From: Apostichopus japonicus
Lineage: Eukaryota; Echinodermata; Holothuroidea; Aspidochirotida; Stichopodidae
Assembly (NCBI RefSeq): GCF_037975245.1
Contig: NC_092578.1
Span: forward strand, 4,673,501-4,737,500
DNA length: 64,000 bases
Direction of reading: 5' to 3'
The notes beneath the pieces are model-generated. The model searched no databases. It was given only the letters and a program-made list of their open reading frames with translations, and was not told the DNA's origin. Below, piece after piece: positions 37,905-50,100 of the stretch. Each line of letters starts with the position of its first letter. The stretch's first letter is position 1. A program made the translations under genes and the position numbers.

Positions 37905-39401
37905 TATGCTGAAAATTCCTCAAAAGGGTACAACCTTGATCCTTGCCCAAATCGTGACCGAAGAAGGAAGTGACTATTTTTTTCCGTGACGGCAAACTTT
38001 TCTTTTCACAAATCGTGTCACGTTTTGACTTTTGATCGTATCTTTCATGAACCCTAACAACTAAAAGAACATGTTCACCTCAAAGGATTTGACTTTGTAC
38101 AAGGGCAGTTCGCTGTACATACAAGGATAGTACTGTACTCCCCTATGAATTAAAGAGTGAACTAACTTTTTTACAAAACACTGTGTGCAAAGCTTTAAGT
38201 GGCTCATCGGTTAGACCTGTCCATAATCGAGGTGCACGGTTGATAATCTACAAGAGCTCTGGGTAAAAACTTGTCACAAATGCAATGTTCCCAAGATAAA
38301 CAGAATTAATAATCTTGAGCTTCCAGTGGTAGGAGAAAAGAGACTACCAGGTCACCGACTATGTATCGGTAAAATCAAACTTGCTTCTGGTTCTTCCACA
38401 AATAGAGGAGAATGATCTTAAAACGGTAGGGTCTGGAAACGTTCAACATCCCATCGGCCGAGAAAACAGAATTGTCCCGAGCAACAAAAGTACTGTACAC
38501 TACCGTATCTGCCAGGCTGCAGATTTGAATCCAGATACAATGGCGTGGTTCTTAATTCTGAAACAATTCAACCGAGGAAGAAGATGACGCGATTTGTGGA
38601 ACTATCAAAAATTAACGACTTCCTTTAGAAGTTGCCATCCATCACGGTTACGAATGCCAACAATTGCTTCCTTGGAATGAACTTGGCCAGAAAACATTTG
38701 TTTATATATATATATGTATACAGTTAGTATAATAAACAGTACTGTACATGAATCAAAGTGTTTCCTCTATGCAGATAAAAACACACTTAAAAACAAAATA
38801 ATAATTGAATCTTTTTGGCAACACCGGCGGACAAAAAGGCCGTCTTTTGTGAAATTCCGAGCGAAATCATCGCAAATTAAAATGTAGACTGGACTTTTAA
38901 ACCAAACAGAAATTTCGTCAAATAACAGAGAATTGCACTCCAAGCTTTGCACAGTTTTAAGATACAATGTTTTACGAAGAAACTTAGAAAAATTCTGCCG
39001 ATTCCAAGAGAACTTCAAAACCAAAAACAACTGCACTTATGAATAGATCAGACTTTGCCCTGCATTTGACTTTTTGTTACCTTTGCAAAAAAAAAAAAAA
39101 AAATTTTTTTTTGGCATTTCCTTCTACTATTATTGGCAATCCTCTTTTGATGATTATGTCCTTACAGTTGAATGAATCAAAAAAGAGTCCTGCTGTATAT
39201 GCAGTATTTATAATATTATCTGCTTTCATGTAACACAAACAAGCTCACCACACACTGCGGAAAGAAAGGAAAGGCTGATACAAAAAGAAAAGAGGGGGGG
39301 AAAAAACCCCTTTTGGTACCTTTAAACACTTAACATACCTCCACTGTTCAAGAAACAAACTGATAACATTGACGTTTGCAAGACTGAATTTATAATAAAC
39401 C

Positions 39402-39425
39402 ACACACACACACACACACACACAC
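39402..39425 (+). repeat. CA microsatellite
   Basis: Pure (CA)n followed by CGCACGCA. Confidence 0.9.
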
Positions 39426-40515
39426 GCACGCATTCACGCACTGAGACTAGGTGCCAATTCAATCCAACCACCCAATGGTAATGAAGGAAAGGTTATATTT
39501 AGAAACCAAACAAACAAGCTGTTGGCAGCCAGAACTGACTGGGCACACCTCTTTACTGTGTGATCCACTTCACAAAACTGAGGAGCTGTTAAAACCAGAA
39601 CTGCTAACAGATGGCAAGAAAGAAAACGAGAGAAGTTGTCATGAAGCTGAGCAGTTTACAATTCTGACAGGGGGTTATTGGATGTATATAGTACCTGTAT
39701 ACATCCATCCCTACTAATAATTAGCGAACTACGACAAGACGAGTGCAGGGGCTGAACATGAACATTAGATAAACTAGGATATGACTGTCACTCTGTATAT
39801 GACATGAGTGTGTCTAATAAAGGAAAGATAACAATCTACCTTGAAACATTTATCTGTTACTTTATTCCATCTTGTTTGCCAATACTGCAAACATTAAGTA
39901 GTTGGATTAAACTTTTTGCAAAACAAAACAACGTGGGTTTAAAACTGACAAATTGATCGCTCATTATGAAAGGTAGTCAAGGTGGGTGTAATCATAATTA
40001 ATATTATATATGTATAGATGTGTGTTGTTCCAATCACAATAATGTATTTGTATAACGATACAACATGGCTTTAGTCACAGCAAGTTATGGTAAATCCCAA
40101 TACCGCCCACTGCATGACACTGAGCTACAGTACAGTAGGTTTACATTATTAAATGAATACAAAGTCGATTTTTGCATAAGAGTATATGCCTCTATAAAGT
40201 AGGACGAGCTTGGAGTCGATCCTTCTTTTTAAGTACTCCGTAGCAGGCGCCTAGTTAGATTTATATTTTTCTTCCTTTTTATTTATTTATTTTATATTAA
40301 TTTTTTTGGAAGGGGATCGGGGTACAAAAGTGCTGGCTGATTTTTTGACATTTGTGTAGCCCAAGTTTTAATCTTGTTTTAGTGCAATCTGCAAAAATTG
40401 AGTTGGGAGAAATATCAGAAAGGAATTTTAAAAATACATATCCTATTGCAATATTGGCCATTTTTCTTTTGTGAATTCTAAGTATGAGAAAAGTCTTACA
40501 TTTGAGTAAAACTTG

Positions 40516-40518
<3 letters not shown>

Positions 40519-40548
<30 letters not shown>
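40519..40548 (+). repeat. TA microsatellite
   Basis: Pure (TA)n of about 30 bp. Confidence 0.9.
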
Positions 40549-40550
<2 letters not shown>

Positions 40551-41454
40551 AACAGGTGACTGCATAGTTTGTTTGCCCGATGAACAGCCGAAAAAAATCC
40601 TTAAAAATTTTCCCCTGATTTCACGATCAAGATGGAACTTCAATGTCTCAGAGACAATGAGTCAACGTCCACAGATCACGGACATGAGTTGAATCGATGG
40701 TAATTGTGCATTGTCTGTGTAGTAAAGCTGAGCTTTCAGGTCATCCTGGAGCAATGAACCTACAAATACTTATGCCTCTGTCTAATTATAACCTCTTTAA
40801 AGCCAGTTGAGAGATTCTTACAGCACCCCAGACTATTAAACCAAGCAATTCACATGACAGAATCACCTAGAGAGTTCTAAGCGCATGTTTAAGACTACCG
40901 GTGTGAGGAACAGGAAGTGAAGACATATTATGACATGGAAGTAGCCCAGGTCATAGGGTTACAGGTACAGTAGTGCCGCATCGTACTGTAATAAGGCCAC
41001 GCACCTATATTGTACAGACCTGTATATCAAAACCAAAAAGCGAAAAATTCAGAGAAGGTGCCTAAAAGACCGTACCGAGTTATATCTAATTACTTCTTTC
41101 CTTCTTTCTTTCTATGTATGTATTATTACTATTATTAAATTTCTTTTTGTGTGTAATTTTACAGAACTTATCATCAGTTTTATGCTTCAATAATAAAGGA
41201 AGTATATTTGAAATAAACCACCAATGGTGTAAACTTAAAATTCCAGAGGACTGAAGGTGATTTGAAGCATTTGAGAGATCTGTTTGGTGAAACGGTTTAA
41301 ATAATAGACCCTCAATTTGAAAAAGATATTTATCGGGCTGTGCACAGATGATCCAAAGTTCCACCCAAAGAGACTCTAAGTACCGGAATTCGAATTTCCG
41401 TAGAATTTGAAGAGTAAACAGTGAGCCTTGAAAAAAAATAGGCTCTCAATATAC

Positions 41455-41613
41455 GATTGGTAGAATGAGAAGGGAGGTCATGAACGACAGGGTAAGGTCA
41501 TAGAGGGCGGCGCACAATGTTAAAATGTTACCATATCACTCTACAGTAGACATGGTGGGACAAGAGTGCCAAGGTCGTTAGGAGACAGGTAAGCGAGGAG
41601 CAAATTAAGTAAA
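41455..41613 (+). repeat. inverted-repeat element, partial copy
   Basis: GATTGGTAGAATGAGAAGGG, GGTCATAGAGGGCGGCGCAC, AATGTTAAAATGTTACC and TTAGGAGACAGGTAAGCGAG. Confidence 0.75.
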
Positions 41614-44600
41614 AGGTTACTCAATCAATGAATGATTCATCCTCATTATTTTTATATTTTTTTAATAAAGTCTCCGTATATTTATTTTGAGCCAAGAGTT
41701 TTCGTTTCGTTATCTGAACATGCTGTAAAGTAGATATATCTAATCTATACAGTACATCTTTTACCGGGACAGGATGAATAAGGGATTTAGACAGAAAGAG
41801 ATCATAATGCTGGTACTGTTTTAATCTAATATTAATATACACCTCATATACTGCCATTGTGAAGCAACCATATAGACAAATGTATTACATTGTGATGGTG
41901 GGTACCTGCAATTATCACTACATATACTGTATGCTTAGTGTTCTATTCCCCTAAAACAAAACAATCATCACATTGTACTGTTAAAACAAAGTGTTGTACA
42001 TGTTGGAGACAAAGTGTACTGTACAGTACCTTCTGATGAAACTAAGTGTACAGTTAACATACATGTACATTTTGCAAAGTGCATTCCAGATGAAGTTTTA
42101 CATATATATTAAAGGTACCTTCAGGTACTATTTGTGATGAATCCTTTGTATACATGTAATGCCCATGTACGACAAGTAGCTAATAATGAAGATCTACTGT
42201 ACATGCATGGGCTGGTTAATACAATAAACAACCAAGACTCGCTTCACTTTTTCTTTTTGATGTTGTGGGGGGGGGGGGGGTGGAGGGAAGGAAGGGAATG
42301 GGAGGGGGAGAAATGACATTACCTACACTTTGATTGTTCCTGGCACTGACTGTGTCTGAATTATACCGTATATGTACAGTAACTGGTTACAATTTCTACT
42401 ACAGGACCTTATCTTTCCTTTAACCTGTTAAAGCTCTATTCTTCATCCTAACTGTCAAAGCTAGAGGTGGGCAAAAAATTGGTACTTGCAGGACAATTTG
42501 AAATATTGTGACTGATCCACAGGCAGCAACACTCACAGCATGTAAACTTCTCCTGGCTTTGACCAAAGTGTAACTTTCTCTTTCACATTGCGAAATAAAG
42601 ATCACAAATTTCAAGATACGATCACTCTGCATCGGTTGTTGAAATATACAGTATGCTATCACAATTAGGCCATTTTACCAACTCCCAAAATTATTACTTA
42701 TGATATATCATAAAAAAATAAAAACTTGAGCACTTCAATACATTTGCCCATGTCAAATTTGTAATGACATGTAAAGCATGCTATTTGTGGCCATACTGTA
42801 CTTGTTTTTCTATTGAGGTTTGTGTTGCATTGGAGGAAATGACCCTAATGGTCAGAGTGTTAGACTTATTAGTCCAGCCAATTTGGTTAATAAGCCTCTG
42901 ATGGATCAACGGTCTAAAGGTTAACAATGCATATATATATATATCAAAATTAAGTTTGTGACCAAGGACAACCTAAACATTCATGTTGTATGACAGACTA
43001 AAACAAACTTGAACCAGCAATACAGTTTAATAGAGCTCTCTGCACTGTACTGAATGTACACTGTGGACCTAAATGTTAAAATTACTAAAATTGTTATTTC
43101 TAATTTCACATTTGGGAGCAGTTTAATTCCAAACTGACGAAGTACTTCAAGACCTTTTGCAAGTCAACACAATCCATTTTTTCCCTTTTATTAGTAAAAT
43201 AACTTGTTTGTCCTATATAGTAAATCATTGTACTACCGTCCTTGAAACTTACAAATTGCGCAATATGTATATATAAGAGCTTTCTTTTCACAAACTGCAG
43301 AACATTGTACGGCCTGTCACAGATCTACAACAGTACAGTTGGGGAGTCCTATTGACAGCTGTGTTTTCCTACTTGTATAAGAGCATACAATATCAAATCC
43401 AGCAGGGGAAAAATATGGGGAAAAAAATACTAGTTATATATGCAGTAACAATGTATACACACATACAGTATGTATCATGTAGATTAGGATCACAAGGGAC
43501 CTGTCAGAAAAAAAATTACAAGTTGAAACTTTTTTACTTTCTCTAGGTATTTCAATTACAAAGCCACTGTATTCATGATCAATAAACATACACATATACA
43601 GTAGCAACAAGACATAAAGATCCATTAAGGCAACCATATCCCAATGTTTATGTGGGTCACAAACATAAAAAGGTCAGGGGTCACTGCCAGTGACTTTTAA
43701 AGGCTGCCTCAATTTCAAGGGTCATAGATTGGTGAGCTTTTGACAGAATCCCCAAAGGGAATTTCATTGACCTACTTTTCCCTTTTCTCTTCTCTTCTAC
43801 ACCCAGTCTGGAATTTAAAAGTCTCCAATAAGAGTATTTGTCTGGGGTTGTCATTCTCTTTCTTCTATATAGAGTGCTTTTTAAAAATCCAACAAGGATT
43901 CCATTGCATGAAAAATTACAGTGTAAATTTATAGTTTACAGTAATCAGCCTAAGTTACAATGGTGCATAAATTTGCAACTCGGTAGAGGACTTGGGCATT
44001 TAACAACACTGCAGTCATGATTGTGGGGCAAAGTGCTAATATTTTACCAAACTTTTTGTAGGCTCTAGGTTAAAAGTTAGAGTGAATCAAGGGAGAGGTT
44101 ACAAGAAGAATGGAATGATTTATCCATCCACCACTGATGCAAAAGAGCATGTGACGGTATCGAGGACAAGTTGGAAGAATTAGAGTTGCTGGAATTGTCT
44201 AGCTTAGGAACATTATATTTTGTCTTGGATTATGCGTGACTTTGCTTCAAGGGGACAGAGCCGTACAACCTTTGAAATGTTTCAAAAAGACATTTTAAGA
44301 TTTAAACTCTGAGAGCTGTACAGTATGTATAATGACTATGACCAGTTGGGATATTTTTAAATCACTGAAATTCCATGACATTTAATCCAATGTAGAGAAA
44401 TTCTTGTCCCAAAAATTTTCTGTGAAGTTATAGGACAATTTTTTTTTTCATTCTTAATAGTGCTAGTTTGGTGGACTTAATGTGAGTATGTCAGTAACAG
44501 ATTGTTTTCATGGTTAGCAAAAAGGACTCCAAAATGCAGACTTTTCTAAACAATATAATTATTAAACAAAGGCCAGATCAGCTTCCACGGACCAAATCAT

Positions 44601-44853
44601 AGTGTCAACTTCCAAGTTTCTGAATTGGACACAAGAGGTGAGAGGCGGGGACGGGACGCTGGGACAGGACTGGGGGGGACAGAGGGACGGGTAATACATT
44701 ACACACAGATGAGTGATGTGCAATTTCAAAACATCCTCCAATCTTTCTCATAACTCAGCACCATTTTAAAGCATACTATAAATAACTAAAATGTGTCTTC
44801 TTTACCCACATATCAAGGCAAAATACTGAAATTTCAACAAACCATCGAGCCAC

Positions 44854-44960
44854 CTTTTCAAGCGTGATCTTATTATCTTCCATCACGTTCATGTCATTAC
44901 CACAATCCGACCAGAAGACTCCACAATGCACGGGCGTGCCGCCGATAGTTGAATTAAAGA
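44854..44960 (-). CDS. gene X, possible sixth exon
   Basis: An open stretch begins after GAAAGCAAG and can end at AAAAG/GTGGCT. It is 107 bp, enters in phase 1 as required by the fifth exon, and leaves in phase 0. It reads FNSTIGGTPVHCGVFWSDCG then NDMNVMEDNKITLEK. The acceptor lacks a good pyrimidine tract and the donor is only moderate. A second open frame through the first half also exists, so the call is tentative. No further exon of gene X could be chosen with confidence below this point. Confidence 0.3.
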
Positions 44961-45863
44961 CTTGCTTTCAAAATGGTTATTAACAGTTTGTGACTCATAT
45001 GATTTAACATTAAAATGATGCATACAGTTGGAACATTCCACCATAACGAACCACTGAATTTTGTTTGACCTCGAATGTACCTCCTGCTCCAGAGTCCTCC
45101 CTCGTCCAATAGTTTTGTAACTGATGAGTTAAGTGTTTGCAGACAATTCCCCGTAGATTACAGTTCTTCCATATTTCCTCCCCCCCCCACTCTTTAACGT
45201 ACTGAGCATCTAATTAAGTGAAGATGTCTTTTACATTTTTCCTGTCAAAGAATAAACCAATTGCGACTGTCCTGAAGTGACAGACACATATGGGTAATAT
45301 TTCCCACATAAAAATATGGTAAGACATTGGTGCTGTATTATTCATACACTTGTCACAAACAGAAACACCTACGGAAACTTTAGTCACTGAGAAATTAATG
45401 AAAGACCTTCCAAACTGTGGTAACCACAGTTAATAACAGTACTTAACTGTTACACACATGTTTGAACAGTTAAGAGCCATTGCAAATTGCCATGTACAGT
45501 AGCACCATGGCAGTCTGCACTGTGATATCAAACAATCCCTGTCTATCACTTCCCTCCTCCACCTCTATCCTTCCCCCCCCCCTCCCCTCCATCCGCCTGA
45601 TTTAGACGCACAGAGGTTAAAAATATATTGATCATGTTGTAATGCTGAACACCGAGTGGGGTGGGGATGGGGGTAGCTGATCCAAAATGTAAATGTGGCC
45701 CATTGCAGGAATGTTATTAATACTGTAAAAATAGTAAATACAGTATTCATATATGTCTTGTTGCTCGAACCATCGTAATCGCCATCAAAGAACTCTGTAG
45801 TGATATGGACAATTCTTGTACAATAAAGTCTTCCCCGAAAATTAATTTGTAATTTGTAATTAC

Positions 45864-45966
45864 CTCTTTGTTTTGACATAGCCTCAACCAGTTTTGACTC
45901 CTTGTATGTAACAGGACACCGGAAGCCAGTCCTCGATAAATCCTCTTCCAAGGCACTTGGAAAGAT
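45864..45966 (-). CDS. gene X, fifth exon
   Basis: The acceptor TTTCATATTCCAG lies above 45966 and the donor AAAGAG/GTAATT below 45864. The 103-bp exon is entered in phase 0 and left in phase 1. It codes for IFPSALEEDLSRTGFRCPV then TYKESKLVEAMSKQR. The start LEEDLSRTGF and the end look helical and charged. It directly continues exon four (…ELWKAN) in frame. I cannot assign a family. Confidence 0.55.
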
Positions 45967-46194
45967 CTGGAATATGAAAGAAGAAATTAGAGGCAACAGG
46001 GTATATACAATGATACATTACTGTAGCTCAGGGAACTGGAACTACTGTTCAAGTTAAGAAATGCTTGCTAAGATCGTTACCATTAGCGGAGACACCATCG
46101 CCATCGATCTACGTCATGGAGGTAACTGTCATGGAACACTAAAAACCTCCCCTTAACAGCTGCGATGAATTCCAAAACTTACCAGGTTTGGACA

Positions 46195-46460
46195 TTTACG
46201 AGTGACGAGCTTACCCGTCTCTTCAGTGAGTATGTACTGAAAGAGGGCCTGATTACGGCAGTTCCGTGAGATTCTGTAAGAGCAGTTAAAAATCTCAGGG
46301 AAAACAAAACGTTCTAGACACTTGGGTGGTAGAATGAGAAAGAGTGGTCAGGTCATAGAGGGCACACTGAAAACAGGTTAAAAATACCAGTTCACTCTAG
46401 GCATAGTAGAGCAAGAGTGCTGAGGTTGCGAGGAGACAGGTAAGCAAGGAGCCAAGTAAA
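46195..46460 (+). repeat. inverted-repeat element, full-length-like copy next to gene X exon 4
   Basis: It begins TTTACGAGTGACGAGCTTAC and ends GAGGAGACAGGTAAGCAAGG then GCCAAGTAAA, as at 30281-30565. The last base is 8 bp from the exon four boundary at 46469, so only GTAAGAGA of the intron separates them on the gene's strand. Confidence 0.8.
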
Positions 46461-46468
46461 TCTCTTAC

Positions 46469-46555
46469 ATTAGCCTTCCACAGTTCTGATTGCTGATACA
46501 TGAAGTAGCCTGCTTTGCTATGGCTGAAGATGTCAATACCGTTATCAAGGTAATT
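46469..46555 (-). CDS. gene X, fourth exon
   Basis: The acceptor TTTACCCATTTCAG lies above 46555 and the donor GCTAAT/GTAAGA below 46469. The exon is 87 bp, 29 codons, phase 0 to phase 0. It reads NYLDNGIDIFSHSKAGYFMY then QQSELWKAN. The next exon downstream follows in the same phase. A dispersed inverted-repeat element ends at 46460, only 8 bp inside the intron, and a minisatellite starts about 45 bp upstream of the acceptor. The exon is thus squeezed between two repeats. Function unknown. Confidence 0.55.
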
Positions 46556-46599
46556 CTGAAATGGGTAAAGTTGCTTCGTAAAAATTATTAAAGAGTCAA

Positions 46600-47150
46600 T
46601 ACATGGATCAGAGGGTACTTGCTGGACAAAGGTAGACAGTCTACAGGGCACTTGGTGGACATTGGAAGACTGTCTAGAGGACACTTAGTGGACAATGGAA
46701 GAGTCTAGAGGGCACTTGGTGGACAATGGAAGAGTCTAGAGGACACTTGGTGGACAATGGACGACAGTCTAGACAATGGAAGAGTCTAGAGGACACTTGG
46801 TGGACAATGGAAGACAGTCTAGAGGGCACTTTGTGGACAATAGAAGACAGTCTAGAGGACACTTGGTGGACAATAGAAGAGTCTAGAGGGCACTTTGTGG
46901 ACAATAGAAGACAGTCTAGAGGGCACTTGGTGGACAATAGAAGACAGTCTAGAGGACACTTGGTAGACAATGGAAGAGAGTCTAGAGGGCACTTGGAAGA
47001 CAATTGCAAGACAGTCTAGAGGACACTTGGTGGACAATGGAAGATCATCTAGAGGACACTTGGTGGACAATGGAAGACAATCTAGAGGACACTTGGTGGA
47101 CAATAGAAAACAGTCTAGAGGACACTTGGTGGACAATGGAATACAATTTA
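46600..47150 (+). repeat. 30-36-bp minisatellite, about 15 copies
   Basis: Units read GTCTAGAGGACACTTGGTGG then ACAATGGAAGACA. Lengths vary by multiples of three, which keeps frames open on both strands. The peptides (CPLDCLLLSTK on the minus strand) are repeat artefacts. It lies in the gene X intron, about 45 bp upstream of the exon four acceptor. Confidence 0.92.
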
Positions 47151-50100
47151 CAAGTAATAAGCAATAATGTAATCAGGTTTTTATCTCTACACTTTAGTAA
47201 ATTTATGTTTGAATGCTATTCAGCAGCTGCTATAAAAAAAGACTCGGCTCACATATCCTGAGCCGAGGATTAGGTATCAATTACCAACTTTAAACAAATT
47301 AATGCCTTTGTAGAACTCGGTTACTTAACTCTACGACTGATTAGAGAAGGAAATGACAGGCAGGTAATTGGCGATGGCATCGACTTAATGATGCCGACAA
47401 CATCAATTTCCTATTCTCAAATATCAATAGGTCGAAATTAATATCCATTTCTTTTTCAATTAATCCATTCCCACCCGCTAAAAGGTTCTGTAAAGTCATA
47501 TATCGACCTGCGATGTGCGAATGCCTTCACGGTATATTAAGTCAAACTTCCTTTTCAGGGTGGCGGATGGATTCGTCTATTAAAATAAACGATAGAAGAC
47601 AAAATCGAGATGGGTTATTTTAAAGTTCCGCCGTTCGCTGGTGGCTAATCAGTTTCCATTAACTATTTAGAACGCACCAATTATGTTGTCACAACTTTGA
47701 CATCTTACAGCAACGTTTGAGGAAATTAACATGTTTGAAAATGGAAATAGATGTTTTCCAGATTAATAGAAGTTTTATCAGAGGAAATGGAAACTCCTTG
47801 GCACAAGATGTCATTTTCATATCGTCAGGGATGATGGGGACATATAATGTTAAGAGCTACTTTAGGGTTGAGACACAGTTGTGGCTTTCGTTGCCTTTTT
47901 GTGAGAATTGGTAATTTAAATTGCCACCCCACCCCATGGCCTCATGGCATTAAACTGACAATATGCGGGTTATTGCTCATTATTAGGGGATACCTCAAGG
48001 TTAAACAATAACATGGGGTGGACTTCACCACTTTTTGTGGTGGGGATGAAACAACATTTTTGGGTGTGTGTATGTGTTCCCATATATTGTATGTATGTCT
48101 GTTGACCAATCAGTGTACTGAAGTACTCAATCATAAAGCCGATGGACATCAAACACAGTGGGTAGATGCCTTCAGGGCATGGGCTAAAGTACCTTGGTAA
48201 CTTATGACATCAGTAGGTCAACGGTCATAAAGAACTGTTCTTTTGGCTTTTTATGCTCATAATAAAACGGCAATATGACTTTCAATGTTGACACTGCTGC
48301 ATGTCAATGGCAGCAAAATGTCACGTAAGGTCAGTAGAGGTCAAAGGTTAGTGGCAACCAAAAAGCGTGTGGCAACCATACAAAGCTAGTGGGCATTAAA
48401 AGTGGTGGATATGCATGGGCACTTACTGTATTGTTGCAATTCAGTGGCTACTAATAGCAGCACTGATCTAAGGCAATTATGGGATGAGACCTGCAATTTT
48501 TGCTTTTCTTATTTCCAATAGAAAGGAGACCAATGAAGAAATGTTTACATCAAATAACTTTATCTTTCCCTTGTCATCACTTAGAACTATGATGTAATAT
48601 ACATAGTGATGAACTTCACTAGACAGATCTGCTAATTTATTCAGAATCCAGTAAAAAGTCTACAACTTCCTTTATACTTTTGCACTTTTCACCAAAAAAA
48701 AAGGAAAGGACTGTTGAGGAATTCCTCAGACAGGAAGCTTTTAAGGAACTTCCAACATTGCATCCTGAGTATATCATTCCAGAAGCGAGATTTCAGTCTG
48801 GAATTCAAAGTCCTCAAACGGCTTGCATCCTGGGTAATTTAAACTTGTTTAGAAAGAAAAGCGAGGCACAAAACAGCACACACTCACAAATATGCAAAAC
48901 AAATCAGAATGATTTATTATTTTTAACTTACATATTAAACACAACAACCAATGGTAGAGGTAATTGTTTGAAAACATGGATGTAGCGATGCTCTTCCATT
49001 AAGAGACAATGTAGCTACAGTAGTTTGTGAGATTTCAACCAAAACTGGTCGAAATTGCCTATCGCCCTATCTGTTGACCTGATTAGCTCATAGTGACTTA
49101 CTGTATCAATGTTGTGCTATACGTGTAAACGTATTCCACACTCATGGAACACAAAAGCACTGGACATGTATGCTTTTGAACCATAACTATATGTAGTGGT
49201 ATCACTACCATTCACTGTTTAGTGAAGATAGTGGTCTTACCTTTGGAGGGAGGGTACAGTAGGTAAACTGTAGAAGACGGAGAGAATGCAAGGAAACTAT
49301 TTACCCAAAATATTCAACAGAATGTTATTATGAAATTCTACAAAGTGCAAAAAAAAGCCAGCTCATGACTGTGCAAACATTATGCACGACATTTCTTTGA
49401 ATCAAAATTGTATGCATTTCGTCATAACAGCCACAATGTTCAGTTTTATGCAGAAGCAAGTCTTCGATTCTCAGTAAACACAGGAACTGATACGGTACAT
49501 GTTACTGTACAGTATGTAAATAAGAAGTCAGTTATTAACCAGGACATATTAATCATATTTCTTGCACATGACTAACCACAGTATATTTTCTTTTATAATG
49601 GGGGGGGGGGTGCTTATCATTCCAATGAAAGGAAAGCCACAGATTTCAAGGTTTCTTGTCCTCACTTCTCTGCACTTCTGTACAGTATATATAAATATAT
49701 TCAAACATTCAAACCGGATTTGCATGAAACCTTAAGATCACTATATGCAGGTTAGGTACAGTAGCGATCAAAATCCGTAGTACTAGCAATCAGCCAAAAT
49801 TCGAAGAATGCGTGTTATCTCTACTACAGTATTTCATTTTAACTTGGGAGATTTCACTTGTTTGATGATTTTTCCTTTTGCTTTTTCATTTGTCTTGAAT
49901 TATATTTGTATAGTAATAACTCTGACTCCAAAAAGATTATTTACAAACTTTCTTATACTGTACATATCAGTACAAAGAAAGGAAGTGATGTGTGTTGAGA
50001 TCAATAAGAATATCCACTTTTCTAATATTTGATTTCATTTGTATCTAGACTAACAACAACTGTATGCTATGTACATGAAATATGTCATAAATGTGGTTGG

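Larger units (their letters stand above)
37905..44853. other. between HDAC start and last recognised gene X exon
   Basis: It should hold the HDAC promoter or untranslated exons and the 3' end of gene X. Candidate gene X exons near 43.1-43.3 kb and 41.6-41.9 kb (minus) are open but could not be tied in with good splice sites. A poly-A/poly-T tract lies at 39090 and several G runs occur (for example 42265). Confidence 0.4.

Noticed and set aside
41621-41857. 78-codon minus-strand frame, protein-like in parts
   Set aside because: It cannot be connected to gene X by phase and a good acceptor. AT-rich codon use fits a chance frame or an old retroelement fragment.
43106-43291. Minus-strand frame that could be a last exon of gene X
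   Set aside because: The acceptor is poor and no polyadenylation signal was found nearby.
45413-45431. AACTGTGGTAACCACAGTT palindrome resembling paired Runt-type sites
   Set aside because: A single short match in an intron. Such sites are common by chance.
46600-47150. CRISPR-like pattern of short repeats
   Set aside because: Units are directly abutting and have no unique spacers. The context is animal DNA.
46674-47261. Repetitive frames on both strands in the 46.6 kb minisatellite
   Set aside because: Both strands are open because the units are multiples of three. The peptides have low complexity and fit no known protein.
48427-48490. Small minus-strand exon candidate with AATTGCAG and GTAAGT borders
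   Set aside because: Its phase (0 to 1) would break the junction into the 46.5 kb exon.
48680-48985. 101-codon plus-strand frame
   Set aside because: No acceptor and no recognisable homology. It lies in the gene X intron on the other strand.
49233-49259. 27-bp microexon candidate (minus) with a fine acceptor and donor
   Set aside because: It is phase 1 to 1 and would fit only before the third gene X exon, but it lies after it.
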